This document shows, piece by piece, positions 10,790 to 22,389 of a DNA stretch of 64,000 nucleotides (within the stretch, counting starts at the first letter, position 1; every line of letters starts with the position of its first letter). The stretch spans positions 297,328,150-297,392,149 of the forward strand of contig NC_064619.1 in the NCBI RefSeq assembly GCF_023898315.1, written 5' to 3'. Position numbers and translations under genes: made by a program. The notes under the pieces were generated by a model, which did no database searches, was not told where the DNA came from, and saw only the letters and a list, made by a program, of their open reading frames with translations. The stretch is from Schistocerca nitens. Lineage: Eukaryota > Arthropoda > Insecta > Orthoptera > Acrididae.

Positions 10790-11310
10790 TCAGCGTAAGA
10801 CAGTCGCAGCATCAATGAATATAAATGTCGGAAGTAATGTTAAGGAAGACAGAAGATTATTTGTATTCAGAAAATGTGACACGACAGATATTGCAGAACG
10901 TCTGAGTAGTCGGTATCGAGCATTCATCTCTGGGAACGAAAATTTGGACCGTCAATGCGTAAACTTAAAAACCATTGTAAAATGCGACTTAGAATCATTC
11001 ATTTAGAACCATGTTATGGGAGTGGAACTATCCACCATAAGTCAATAGCCTTGCTGAAAAGTTACCACGAAAGCAAAGAGAAATTTATTTTAGATTTAAT
11101 CGAAGACCAAGCTTTGCTGACAAACAAAAGCTAAACAAACCCAGAATGAGCACAAGGAGAGCAAAAAGAGAAGCGATCAGTTAATTGGAATGCAGAATTT
11201 TGCGAATCGATCATAAGATATTTTCATCTTAAAGAAAGTAAGTAAACGAATAAAAATCAACTATTAAATGGTTCATTCCCACACTGGCACTGAAACTAAA
11301 AATGACGGAC
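10790..11310. other. No gene recognised
   Basis: AT-rich spacer with no supported feature. Confidence 0.4.
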
Positions 11311-11520
11311 AAAAAAAAAAAAAAAGGTTCAAATGGCTCTGAGCACTATGGGACTTAACATCTGAGGTCATCAGTCCCCTAGAACTTAGTACTACTTAAA
11401 CCTAACTAACTTAACGACATCACATACATCCATGCCCGAGGCAGGATTCGAGCCTGCGACCGTAACAGCCGCGCGGTGCCGGACTGAAGCGCCTAGAACC
11501 GCTCGGTCACAGCGGCCGGT
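11311..11520 (-). repeat. SINE family A copy with poly(A) tail
   Basis: Minus-strand SINE A. The tail ends in a 15-base A/T run (11311-11325 as A on the plus strand), followed inward by the standard body and the tRNA head (GGATTCGAGCCTGC, CCTAGAACCGCTCGG). Flanking duplication is weak (ATGAC only). The long run is on the A side of the plus strand although the element is on the minus strand, so it may belong to the insertion site. Confidence 0.85.
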
Positions 11521-11834
11521 ATGACATCTCAGTGCTGTGTAGTAACCACGGGGCGGCTATGCAGACGAGTCTTTTGGCTACTGCCGACGATCCGAAGACC
11601 CCTTGAGCTTAAACACTGAGAAGATGAAGATATGGAAAGTTTTTCGCGGAGCACCCTTTGATAGGTCGGAACTCGGAATCTTTGGGAACGGCGATGTACC
11701 TCAGGGCCGCAGTCGCAAGTTTCTGGAAGGAGAAGATGACATTGCTTAAGGGCGTAAACAAGTCTGTATTTGCAGTGAGAATGATGTCAGATGTAAGAGA
11801 TATAAATACAAAAAACTTGCATACTTTTCTTACT

Positions 11835-12630
11835 GTCCTTCTATCATGTCATACGGTATCATATTCTGGGGTAACTCATCAAACCGCGCAAAAGTTTTTA
11901 GCGTGCAAAAGCGTGTAATAAGAATCATTTGTGGTGTAAATTCAAGAACATCACGTAGAAACCTCTTCAAGGAACTTCGTATTCTAACCACTGCTTGTGA
12001 GTATATTTATTTCTTAATGAAGTTTGTTGCAAGTGATATATCTCTATATTCAACCAATAGCTCAATACATAGTATCAATACCAGGAATAAGAACACTCTA
12101 CATAAAGACCTTAAATCACTTACCTTGGTCCAGAAAGGGGTCCAGTATTCAGGAACACAAATTTTCAATAAATTTCCAGCAACCATTAAAAACTTGGCTT
12201 CAAATAAAATACGGTTTAAACAGAGTTTGAAAGACTTTTTGATAGCCAACTCTTTCTACTCTACAGGTGAATATTTTAACAGGGACTATTGGATCAGCTT
12301 AAGCAAAAACGTCTGTTAGAGTTTTGACAGCAGTTGGTCACAACAGTCAAGATTAGGTATTTTGTGTACGATAAATTTATTAAAAGTGCATAACAATGTT
12401 TCATTTTGACAGCATATTAATTTTGTAAGTATTAGCAGTTTCAGTTTACTGTAATGCAGTCACTTATTTTGACAATCTCCTTACAAATGTCCAAGGTAGT
12501 AAGTATTATATTCAAATTTTTTATGTTTTTATGTCATACTTTTTGACATGTTCCACACCCACAACAATCATCTCACTTTTTGGGTCTATGCAACGAAAAC
12601 TGAACCTAATCTAATTTAATCTAATCTACG
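11835..12630 (+). mobile_element. Non-LTR retrotransposon 3' end (Jockey-like)
   Basis: A 5'-truncated LINE carrying the C-terminal part of a reverse-transcriptase protein. Frame 11846-12319 reads MSYGIIFWGNSS, then KVFSVQKRVIRIICGV, LFKELRILTTACEYIYFLM, SIHSINTRNKN and GTQIFNKFPATIKNL, ending at 12319. These blocks are the classic post-RT region of Jockey-type elements. The 3' untranslated part ends in a short AATCTAAT repeat (about 12605-12628), the tail that such elements use in place of poly(A). The upstream catalytic domain is gone. The first block also appears in a second frame (11820-11918), so one frameshift is present. It is a different family from the LINE at 23.3 kb. Confidence 0.87.
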
Positions 12631-12753
12631 TCGACGTTTTGAATCTTTCCGAACTAAATTTTCAGGAGGTTTCGAATCTGTGAAATAAAGTTTGCAGTTT
12701 CAGATTGGCCCAAATGGTAGTTTTGGCGGGCACACGCTGCGAAGGGGCAGGAG
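12631..12753. other. Spacer
   Basis: Non-coding DNA between a LINE 3' tail and a minisatellite. Confidence 0.4.
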
Positions 12754-12950
12754 AGCAGAATATCAGAACATTTCTTCGCCGGGGGCCACAGTAAACGCGC
12801 TTCTTCCCCGGGAGCCATAGTAAACACGTTTCTTCCCGGAAGCCATAGTAAATAAGCTTCTGCGCCGTTAGCCGTAGTAGAATGACTTCCTCGAAAGGAG
12901 CAGAGGCCACTTGGTCGGTAAGAGGCGTAGAGAACAGGCTTCTTCGCCGC
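12754..12950. repeat. Degenerate 29-bp tandem repeat (minisatellite)
   Basis: Units built on GCCATAGTAAAC plus a CTTCTTCCCCGGGA-like half start at 12785, 12814, 12842 and 12871 (spacing 29, 28 and 29 bp). Weaker units lie on both sides, giving about six copies. GC content is higher than the surroundings. The antisense frames across it repeat LLWLPGRN-like blocks only because the DNA is repeated, so I do not call a protein. Confidence 0.8.
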
Positions 12951-13599
12951 GAGAGGAACAGGATTCACGAGCAAAACTGCCGCGCCGTATCAACGTCGGT
13001 CCTCGCATGCGAGTTCACTGCGCCTCGTCTCCCGCAAATGGTGCAAGTGTGGCAGCAACGGCGTACGAAGTTCTTACGGAATGATAGGTGGTTCATATTA
13101 ATCAGTCACTCACTGTAGGATGACCTTTTGCCCATGATTTTACTCTTTGGATTTCTATTTTTCTTTAACCACTAACCTTCCGATGCAGTCGCCACCAACA
13201 TTTCGCTATTAGAAGTCAGTTAACACGATTTATTGTTCGTTCGATCTATTTCATAACTTTTCCTGTCGTTTCCCACTGAAGATCCACAATTATCACACCC
13301 TCGTATGTGAACATGCACTCATTCTCCCATGATGAGTATTTGACCTTTAGTTCATAAGCAATAAATGTACGTAATTTGAAACTCTTATTTCATTACAGTA
13401 ATTATTAATTTTCAATCAAGCTACACAACTACATTCCATGTGTTATGCCCAAAGCTTTCCGCCTGTTTCTGTGCATACAATTTCTGTACGTACATCTGGA
13501 CCATAGTAACGGTCTTGTTCCTTGAGTGCAAGTGAGTGATAAAACAGATTGATTAGAGCCTTAGCCCAGTGGCGCCTTGCAGTAGTACTGGCGCGTCAC
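12951..13599. other. No gene recognised
   Basis: Mixed spacer with no supported feature. Confidence 0.4.
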
Positions 13600-14110
13600 G
13601 AACCGCGAGTCAGGAAATGAGCTCGTTTGCCGCAATATAAGTATGGACACGGACATTATGAAGGCGCCTGGAGCACCAGACTGTCACTTGGGGGACCCTT
13701 GACGAAACAGCAGAAGGCCGCACAGTCAGTGGTGCACACAGCGAAAATCTGGACACAAGAACGGCACGACGTCGCCTTATCGGACGAGTCTCTGTTTTAC
13801 GTACAGAATCACTGCGGACGTATCTGTGTGTGGGGACTCCGAGGGGAAGGAACATCGCTAGATCACATTCGTCATCGTCACACGGACCCATTACCTGGCT
13901 TAATGGTAGGGTACCATTGAGTACTCCTCACAGGTACAGTCGGTAATTTCGACAGCGGAAGTTGCAAGTCTTACGAACAGAGGCTGGTGGCTGTCGTCTA
14001 GCTTCGGCGTCTCCTTGACGATATCTTTCAACAAGATAACTGGCATTTTGCCAGTATTTCCTGAACTACCTCGTACAGAGGGCGTTTAATTGCTGCCATA
14101 GTCAACACGT
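13600..14110 (+). mobile_element. Tc1-like transposase fragment, frameshifted
   Basis: The plus strand shows WTQERHDVALSDESLFYVQN (first aspartate in SDES), CGRICVWGL, HIRHRHTDPLPGLMV and then, after a frame change, the second-aspartate block (IFQQDN, near 14025-14040). A degraded IENXW-like stretch lies near 14120-14150. The N-terminal DNA-binding part is hard to see. No terminal repeats were found. This subfamily is distinct from the other Tc1 copies in the window. Confidence 0.75.
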
Positions 14111-14186
14111 TCTCCACTTTTCTCACCCGTTGAAAACATCTGGTCATGGGTTGTCGGAAGAGTGGTACCCCACCGCTCTCCAGGCA

Positions 14187-14189
14187 CTG

Positions 14190-14224
<35 letters not shown>
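14187..14224. repeat. (TAC)n microsatellite at RTE 3' end
   Basis: About 12 perfect copies of a CTA/TAC triplet abut the 3' end of the minus-strand RTE element. RTE-clade LINEs typically end in short tandem repeats in place of poly(A), so this is probably the element's tail. Confidence 0.85.
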
Positions 14225-14225
<1 letters not shown>

Positions 14226-16530
14226 TTTGGGTCATCAGTCTTCTGACTGGTCTGACGCGGCCCGCCACGAATTACTCTCCTGTGCTAACCTCTTCATCTC
14301 AGAGTAACACTTGCAACCTACGTCTTCAATTATTTGATGGATGTATTCCAATCTCTGTCTTCCTCTACATTTTTTGCCCTCTACAGCTCCCTCTAGTACC
14401 ACCGAACTCATTCCCTCATGTCTTAACAGATGTCCTATCATCCTGCCCCTTCTCCTTATCAGTGTTTTTCTCATATTCCTTTCCTCTCCAATTCTGCGTA
14501 GAACCTCCTCATTCCTTACCTTATCAATCCACCTAATTTTCAACATTTCTCTGTAGCACCACATCTCAAATGCTTCCATTCTCTTCCGTTCCGGTTTTCC
14601 CACTGTCCATGTTTCGCTACCATACATTGTTGTACTCCAGATGTACATTCTCAGAAATTTCTTCCTCAAATTAAGGCCGATATTTGATATTAGTAGACAT
14701 CACTTGGCCAGGAATGCCTTTCATGCCATAGCTAGTCTGCTTTTGATGTCCTCCTTGCTCCCTCCGTCATTGGTTATTTTACTGCCTAGGTAGCAGAATT
14801 CCTTAACTTCATCTACTTCGTGACCATCAATCCTGATGTTAAGTTTCTCGCTGTTCTCATTTCTACTACTTCTCATTACCTTCCTCTTTCTTCGATTTAC
14901 TCTCAGTCCATACTGTGTACTCATTACACTCTTCATTCCGTTCAGCAAATCATGTAATTCTTCTTCACTTTCACTCAGGACAGCAATGTCACCAGCGAAT
15001 CGTGTCACTGATATCCTTTCACCTTGAATTTTAATTCCACTCATGAACCTTTCTTTTGTTTCCATCATTGCTTCTTCTATACAGATTGAACAGTAGGGGC
15101 GAAAGGGTACATCCTTGTCTTACATACTTTTTAATACTTCGTTTTTGGTGGTCTACTCTTATTGTTCCCTCTTGGCTGTTGTACATATTGTATATGACCT
15201 GTCCCTCCCTATAGCTTACCCCTACTTTTTTCTGAATTTCGAACATGTTTTACGATTTTACATTGTCGAACGCTTTTTCCAGGTCTACAAATAATATGAA
15301 CGTGTCTTGATTTTTCTTTAGGCTTGCTTCCACTATTAACTGCAACGTCAGAATTGCCTATCTCGTCCTTTTACTTTCCCTAAAGCCAAACTGATCGTCA
15401 TCTAGGTCGTCCTCAATTTTGTCTTCCATTCTTCTGTATATTATTCTTGTAAGCAACTTGGATGCATGAGCTGTTAAGCTGATTGTGCGATAATTCTCGC
15501 ACTTGTCAGCTCTTGCCGTCTTCGGAACTGCGTGGATGATGCTTTTCCGAAAGTAAGATGGTATGTCGCCAGATACATTCTACACACCATCGTGAACAGT
15601 CGTTTTGTTGCCACTTCCCCCAATAATTTTAGAAATTCTGATAGCATGTTATCTATCCCTTCTGCCTCATTTGATCTTAAGTCCTCCAAAGCCCTTTTAA
15701 ATTCTGATTCTAATACTGGATCCCCTATCTCGTCTAAATCGACTCCTGTTTTTTCTTCTATCACATCAGACAAACCTTCCGCCTCATAGAGTCTTGCAAT
15801 GTATTCTTTCCACCTATCCGTTCTCTCCTCTGCATTTAACAGTGGAATACCCGTTGCACTCTTAATGTTACCACCCTCGCTCTTAATGTCACCGAATGTT
15901 GTTTTGACTTTCCTGTATGCTGAGTCTGTCCTTCCTAGAGTCATTTCTTTTCGATGTCTTCACATTTTTCCTGCAGCCATTTCATCTTAGCTTCCCTGCA
16001 CATCCTATTATTTCATCCCTCAGCGACTTGTATTTCCGTATTCCTGAGTTGCCCGGAACACTTTTTTACTTTCTCCTTTCATCAGTCAACTGAAGTATTT
16101 CTTCTGTTACCCATGGTCTCCTCGCAGTTACCTTCTTTGTACCTATGTTTTCCTTCCCAACTTTTGTGGTGGCCCTTTTTAGAGATGCCCATTCCTCTTC
16201 AATTGTACTGCCTACTGAGCTACTCCTTATTGCTGTATCTATAGCCTTAGAGAACTTCAAGCGTATCTCGTCATTCCTTAGTGCTTCAGTCTCTCACTTC
16301 TTTGAGTATTGATTCTTCCTGACTAATCATTTAAACTTCAGCCTACTCTTCATCACTACTATATTGTGATCTGAGTCCATATCTGCTCCTGTGTACGCCT
16401 TACAATCCAGTATCTGATTTCGGAATCTCTGCCTGACCATGAAGTAGTCTAACTGAAATCTTCCCGTATCACCCGGCGTTTTCCAAGTATACCTCTTCCT
16501 CCTGTGATTCTTGAACAGGGCATTCGCTGC
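14225..16530 (-). mobile_element. RTE-clade LINE, long but defective copy
   Basis: The minus strand encodes a long part of an RTE polyprotein. From N to C: region upstream of RT (about 16260-16066), linker and RT start (15944-15474, LRSNEAEGIDNMLSEFLKLLG), RQGCTLSPLLFNLY (15130-15080), the palm (15068-14721), then YGSETWTVGKPERKRMEAFEMWCYREMLKIRWIDKV and SRTGR-type C terminus (14669-14235). The palm box is FAGD where FADD is expected, so one catalytic aspartate is replaced by glycine. Stops and frameshifts separate the blocks. An apurinic endonuclease remnant may begin near 16450. It copies the general RTE plan of an endonuclease followed by reverse transcriptase. This copy is inactive. Confidence 0.9.
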
Positions 16531-16559
16531 TACTACTACTACTACTACTACTACTACTG

Positions 16560-16590
<31 letters not shown>
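16531..16590. repeat. (TAC)n-(AAT)n compound microsatellite
   Basis: About nine TAC/CTA triplets run straight into about ten AAT triplets. This lies at the far (5') edge of the RTE copy, mirroring the TAC tract at its 3' end. It may be the tail of a second, older RTE insertion. Confidence 0.85.
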
Positions 16591-16591
<1 letters not shown>

Positions 16592-17437
16592 GATTTGAAG
16601 CGACACGATATGTTGCAAAAAATGCTTCAGATTGTGCTGTCTACAATGATATTTGTGTGCAACGAGTTTCGTTTTTAAACCATCTTCACGGCACCTATTT
16701 AGACCATATATCATAATGAAAATAAAACATGAAATCCACATATGCAGTAATAACAAATACTTACGAAAAATATTACTGATGTGTCGTATATTATACAGGT
16801 CTTGAGGTAATGGTAACGAGAAATACAGGCACTGCCGCTATGATCGAAAGATATTTGATAAAACAGTTTTAACAAATGCTGCGAAACACGAAATTAACGG
16901 GAGAACTGAATGGAAAGGTAACAACAAGCGATGTGTAAGCTGAAAGAAAAACAAGTCAAAGACCGTAAGAGACAATGATGAATAACGTGCCAAATACAAG
17001 GATGTTGTCATTAAACGATTATGTAATTAACGAATCACACTGTCTTGCTGTGTACAGTTCTAATTGTAATTAATATTTCACAATTATGAGAATGAAATAA
17101 AATATAAAATTATTGACGTATCTGATTTAATAATCATGAAAATACAAAATGGTTTCAACCTTTGAGGAAGCGCAACCACATGTTAAATACAAATTAACTT
17201 GATTAAATATATTTGAGAGGATTATAAAAATAATAGGAAACTTGCATACTTTTTTGAAACTCTTGGAAAAAACAAAATAAATTTAGAACATTTACATGAA
17301 ATACACCTAAAATTGTATGGATAAAATAAAAAGCCAGTAACCTGAGAATATCATGTAACAAAAACCTGATGAGGATTTATTTTGTATTTTGTCCGATCAA
17401 TGCAAAAGTTATGCAACTTCCTACTATTTCTGTGCAG
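16591..17437. other. AT-rich spacer
   Basis: No gene is supported. A GAGTTTCGTTTTTAAACCAT motif near 16665-16690 belongs to the loosely conserved motif class seen at several places in the window. Confidence 0.45.
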
Positions 17438-17477
17438 GTTGAAGCGCCTAGAACCGCTCGGCCACACCTGCCGGCCA
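17438..17477 (-). repeat. SINE family A head fragment
   Basis: Only the first 40 or so bases of the tRNA-like head survive (GCGCCTAGAACCGCTCGGCC on the plus strand). The body is absent, so this is a truncated relic and not a tRNA. Confidence 0.75.
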
Positions 17478-17679
17478 GCATACTAAAGCAAACGTAGAGT
17501 AGCTACCACAAACATTGACATATAGATTTTATTTTATTTAAAATTTGTAATGTATTTACGACAATGACACAATTAATTTGTTGTGTACAGTATTTTTCAT
17601 CATAATCATCTTGAACAGTTTGCAGCACGAGGTTGGGTCTGTTTGAAACATAAGCCTGACCACCTAGTCCTGTTTCTCC

Positions 17680-18430
17680 CACCATCTTTCTTTGTTCCCT
17701 CTGATCCAGTCCTCACCTCTTTTTTTCAACACACTCCTCCATAGCTTTCACCATTTCATGTATCTTCTTAGAAACCCTTGTTTTCCATAGCCCATACCAT
17801 CTTAGCCTTGGTGTTTCTATCCTGATCTGAAGAGTCATATTTCATTGCTTCTCTTATCCTTTCATTCCTCATCCTATCTCACCTCGTTGCTCCTCTTCTC
17901 CTTTTGAGGAACTCCATTTCTCATGCCTGTAATCTGCTTACATGTCTTTTCTTCATTACCCATTTTCCAGATGCAATGGTCAGTACTGAGATGTAGTAAC
18001 TTCTCCATATTACGTCTTTGCTTTATTGTGGGACTCTTTGTTCCAAAAAAGACTCCTAACGCTTAGTGGGAATGCTTAAGCCTGTCTGCAATGTTCACTG
18101 ATCTCTTTCCCATTTCTTCCGTTTTCCTCTATCACATTTCCCAAGTTCTCATTTCGCGAGTTGGTCTATCTTTCTTCGTAGTTATAACCAGGAACTCAGT
18201 TGTTTACATGAAATTTCATTCCATAATGTCTCACAGTTTGTTCCCAAGTTTCCAGCTGCTCCCGAATCTCCATCTCTCTGTCTCCCCAGATCATGAGGTC
18301 ATTCGCGAACACCATTGATTTCATCTTGTCTTCTTCAGTTTTTCTGTCATCTTGGTCATTATCTCGTCTAAGACTACAATGAAGAGGAGAGGTGACAATG
18401 CACTGCCTTTTTCCACAGCACTCGTTTGCT
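17680..18430 (-). mobile_element. Divergent RTE-like LINE remnant
   Basis: In broken frames on the minus strand I read a palm remnant (DLMIWGDRE-like, near 18310-18280), EQLGTWEQTVRHYGMKFHV, RTNSRNENLG, a KMVGETGL end and a long connecting stretch rich in Lys, Arg and Glu. The order and the GMKFHVNN spacing resemble the post-palm part of RTE elements, but the sequence is clearly different from the RTE copies at 14.2 and 61.1 kb. No intact frame remains. Clade is inferred. Confidence 0.6.
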
Positions 18431-18589
18431 GGAACCGATCCGTCGTTTCACACAGCTTGGACTTCCACTGTACATTTCCTCCATTCTGCTTGTTGTCTCT
18501 TTTGCCTCCCCCTTCTTTTTAGTGTTTTCCAGACCCTTCTTCTACAGACGCTATCACATGCTTTCTATATATCGAGAATGATTCCGTAC

Positions 18590-19565
18590 GCGGTGATGGC
18601 GCCATATAGCGACCCAGATGGGTTCTATAAAGCGAATTTGGTCGCCGAGACATCAGCACGAGGTCACTATAATGCTCCTGAAACCATTTTAGCACGGATC
18701 TGGTTTTGAGAAAAGGACAGTTACACTGTTGAAAGATGACATTGACGTCGGGGAAGACATCAAGAATGAAGGGAAGCGAGTGGTTCGCAGCTGTCAGCGT
18801 GTCTTCGATTACTACCACAGGTCTCATGCAAGCGCAGTAATACTGCTCCCACCAGCATGCATGCGTGGCGTGCTACACGTTTCAGCCGCCGTTCACTTCC
18901 ATGACGGCGTTCAAGGAGGCGACCATTGACCTAGTGTAGCAAAAATGTGATTCACCCGAAGAGCCGAAACGTTTCCACTGATCGACGGTCGTATCCCGAC
19001 GGTCCCATGTCCACAGCAATCGTAACCAACGATGTCGTTGGGTCAACTTGTGAACATGTAGAGGTGGTCTGCTGCGGAGCTACACATTCAACAGTGTATG
19101 ACGAACGGTTCGCTCCGAAACACATGTGCGTGCAACAGCATTGTGCTCTTTCGGTGGAGGTGTCACAGACCACCGTCTAACCTACTATACAGAGCGGACA
19201 AGCGCCCGAACTCTACCTTCTGTGAAGAGTCGTGGACGTCCAACCATTTAGCGCTTAGTGGTAGTTTTACTGTCTTTCTACCTCTTTCCGTAGACGCTCG
19301 TGACAGTAGCACGTGAACATTCGGCCAGCATCGCCGTTTTCAAGATACTCGTTCACAGACTATGTGTAATAATAATCTGCCCTCTCTTAAAGTCGCTTAT
19401 CTCAGTGGAGTTCACCATGTGCAGCCCATATCTTCGCTAGGATGATCCCCCGTCCGTGTTTGCTCCGCTTACTTCTGTTACCGCGTCACATACCCGCAAC
19501 GCCACCAGGCAGGATCCAACGTCGCGTTGGGCGGTGGTCTTAATGTTTTGCTGCTTATTACTGGA
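18590..19565 (-). mobile_element. Decayed Tc1-like transposon (NSPDLNPIEH type)
   Basis: Frame 18827-18519 (-) reads VNVIFQQCNCPFL, RSVLKWFQEHYSDLVLMSRRPNS and a degraded HLGRYMAP, equivalent to the family's FQQDNAP, WFEEH and SPDLNPIEHLWD blocks. The catalytic aspartate of QQDN has become cysteine. The 5' end near 19535-19560 has GTGGTCTTAATGTTTTGCTG, like the termini of a widespread Tc1 group. The DNA-binding half is only traces. Inactive. Confidence 0.75.
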
Positions 19566-20017
19566 TGTTAAGCGTTGACGGAATTATAACCTTATGAAAT
19601 CATCGATTATTTTATATACACTGTGCATATTAATAACCGACATTTCGATTACACCTGCAGACACGCTTCATCAGTATCATATAAGATCGATACCTTCGTA
19701 TTCTACGGTAGTCAAAGCTAGTCATTTTCTCTTTAATTAGGTTCATTTTCAGATCGTGGTCTGCGACGCTCACGATCAAATATTTGATAACCATCCGGAC
19801 TGTGATTAATGAACGATACTGTTTTAAGATATCACAGCAAACATGCATTACAACCGTATCCAGGTTTATTGCTGAATAATAATCAGACTACTTCTCTACT
19901 AATAGAAACAATAATCACATTATCGACTTTCTTAATACAACTTCTTTCTTTACGAGAAAAAGTAATACTACGTGCTATCGGGAATTCACGTTAATTTCAC
20001 CCGCTGCTAGCAAACGA
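19566..20017. other. No gene recognised
   Basis: Spacer. CGACATTTCGATTACACC near 19638 is a loose relative of the TTTCG-CATCTTC motif class. Confidence 0.4.
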
Positions 20018-20092
20018 CACCCCCCACCACCACCTCCAACCCTCTCCCCCCACCCGCCCCTTCCGCCCCCCCCCCCCCTCCTGGTCGGCGCT
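20018..20092. repeat. C-rich tract with many C runs
   Basis: This 75-base stretch is almost purely C with scattered A and T, including runs of 5, 6 and 14 C. The minus strand is therefore a strong candidate for G-quadruplex formation. It does not look like a coding sequence. Confidence 0.85.
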
Positions 20093-20790
20093 CTAGCATT
20101 GGTAGTGTAATGACAACTACTACAATGAGCAACCAAAACAAATAAAACATAAAAAGACCATGCCAAATGGATGTTAAATAATCATTAGTGGGCAGCGAAA
20201 AATATATAGAGTCCCAAACGATGGCTGCAGATACAATGTAGTATTTCACTGAAAATATTGACTCCCTTGATTATATATGTCTGTATGGATCTTGTGCATA
20301 ACTTTCTCCCTCAACATTCGTCTATTGTAGCAGCAGATGAGTTCAAAGGCTGTGTAATAGGTATCTAAATTTTCCAGCATCCACTGCTTCGGACATCGAA
20401 AACTGCGAATATGTTAATGATAGGATGGAAAAAACACCGTAACTTTTCATCTGTTCTGCATTACGGCTACAACGCCACAACGTGACAAATACGTTGTCAA
20501 AGATAGCACGGTCGAGAAAAAGTGGTTCCTGGAGCTGATATGGCGGGTATGTCGATGCGGTTTCCTTATTTAACACTAGTGTCTAGTGTTTGGCTAATTT
20601 AGATCTACTGCAGTGTGAAAGATTAATCCTTTCAATAATGCGTGCAACGTGACTAAAATATTTCTTCGTGATATGCTTGTTTCTTAAATAATACTAACTC
20701 GTCGAAGTATGCAGAGGAGTTCCTGTGAACCTTGAAAGGAAGGAGAGATGTAATGGAAGAAATTAACCTGTAAGGGCCGATCATGAGTTG
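20093..20790. other. No gene recognised
   Basis: Spacer with no supported feature. Confidence 0.4.
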
Positions 20791-20905
20791 TTCCCGGACA
20801 GCTCAGTCGGTAAGAGCATGGACAGCTCAGTCGGTAAGAGCATTGGCAGTTCCGTCTTCGCTTCCCAATGAAGAAATTTTAAACTGCCAGAAAATATCAG
20901 TCAAA
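20791..20905 (+). repeat. SINE family D relic with duplicated A box
   Basis: The A-box segment GACAGCTCAGTCGGTAAGAG occurs twice in tandem (24-bp units at 20796-20819 and 20820-20843). It is followed by a poor head and by the family D body (AATTTTAAACTGCCAGAAAA). The B box is largely lost. Confidence 0.65.
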
Positions 20906-20947
20906 TACGATTTTCAGAAAGCTGCGGTTTTTACGCTTCTACACAGA

Positions 20948-21972
20948 TAAAAAAAAGTTTTACATCACCTTGGTTCCGAGAGTTCCGGAACCTGTTCAAA
21001 AAATGGAAATAGGGATCAACATAAATATCATTTCCGCCCTTTTTATTGCTCATGAAAGAAACACATTGTGTGCTGGAGGGCCATACAGCGAGACCTTCAC
21101 AGGTGGTGGTCCAGATTGCTGTACACACCGGTACCTCTAATACCCAGTAGTATGTCCTCTTGCATTGATGCATGCCTGTATTCGTCGTGCCATACTATCC
21201 AGAAGTTCATCAAGGCACTGCACAGTTGGTCCAGATTGTCCCAACGGCGACGCGGCGTGGATCCGTCAGAGTAATCGGAGGGGCACGTCATCCATAAACA
21301 GCCCTTTTCAACCTATTCCAGGCATGTTCGATAGGGTTCATGTCTGGAGAACATGCTGGCCACTCTAGTCGAGCGATGTCGTTATCTTGAAGGAAGTCAT
21401 TCACAAGATGTGCACGAAGGTGGCGCGAAATTTCGTCCATGAAGACAAATGCCAAATGACTCTCCAATATGCTGCCGATATGGTTGCACTATCGATCGGA
21501 GGATGGCATTCACATATCGTACAGCCATAATCCGTAGGTAGCTGTCATCCACTGCAGTAGTACCCCTTGGGCGGCCTGAGCGAGCCATGTCATCGACAGT
21601 TCTTGTCTCTCCGTATCTCCTCCATGTCCGAACAACATCGCTTTGGTTCACTCCGAGACGACTGGACACTTCTCTTGTTGGGAGCCCTTCCGGGCAAAAA
21701 GTAACAATGCGGACGCGATCGAACCTCGGTACTGACCGTCTAGGCACGGATGAACTACAGGCAACACGAGCCGTGTATCTCCTTCCTGGTGGAATGAGTG
21801 AAACTCATCGGCTGTCGGTCTAAAAGGCGCTGGTCGCATGGTTGTTTACATATTTAGGCGGGTTTAGTGACACCTCTGAACAGCCAAAGGGAATTTGTCT
21901 GTGATAAAATATCCACAGTCAACGTCTATTTTCAGGAGTTCTGGGAATTGGGGTGATGGAAAACTTTTTTGA
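20948..21972 (-). mobile_element. Internally deleted Tc1-like transposon with TIRs
   Basis: Inverted termini of about 40 bp share AAAAGTTTTMCATCACC and the following AGAACTCC-like stretch (left 20950-20990, right about 21930-21970). Inside on the minus strand are an N-terminal helix-turn-helix region (21747 down to about 21500: FDRVRIVTF, TREVSSRLGVNQSDVVRTW, ARSGRPRGTT) and, after a gap, a C-terminal remnant in which IEHAWNRLKRAVYG (about 21340-21300) marks the catalytic glutamate. The block with the first two aspartates is missing or unrecognisable, and the element is about 400 bp shorter than a full Tc1. Not autonomous. Confidence 0.82.
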
Positions 21973-22242
21973 AGTATGTAATTACAAGAAAACATAGAGA
22001 GCGTACAGGAATTTAAGTAAAGAAGGTTATTTCAAATTAAATAATTTAGTGGACTTAGGGTAATTAAAGCAAATTCTGAAGGAGTTCCAGAATTTACCTC
22101 GACTCGGCATTCTTTGACGACACGAGGCAGCAACCCTTGCGGGGATACGAAAAACGATTCAACATTTGTTGCTATCGCTACATGCAAAGCGCTCTAAATT
22201 TTGGCTTTTCGAATCCCTGATTATCGAAGAATTTACGTCACT
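21973..22242. other. Spacer
   Basis: No supported feature. Confidence 0.4.
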
Positions 22243-22386
22243 TCCAGAATGGATTTTCACTCTGCACTGGAGTGTGGCTGATTTCAAATTTCTCTGGCAG
22301 ATCAAATCCTTATGTCGGATCGTGGCTCGAACCACAGATCTTTGCCTTTTACGGGCAAGTACTCTAATAACTGAGGTATCCAAGCA
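22243..22386 (-). repeat. SINE family D copy
   Basis: Minus-strand copy: the body (CCAGAATGGATTTTCACTCT, TTCTCTGGCAGATCAAA on the plus strand), B box (GTGGCTCGAACCACAG, degenerate) and A-box region (ACTCTAATAACTGAGGTATC) are in order. It ends head to head with the next copy. Confidence 0.75.
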
Positions 22387-22389
22387 AAA

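Noticed and set aside
12654-12974. Antisense frame with repeated LLWLPG blocks
   Set aside because: The repetition reflects the underlying minisatellite and not a protein family.
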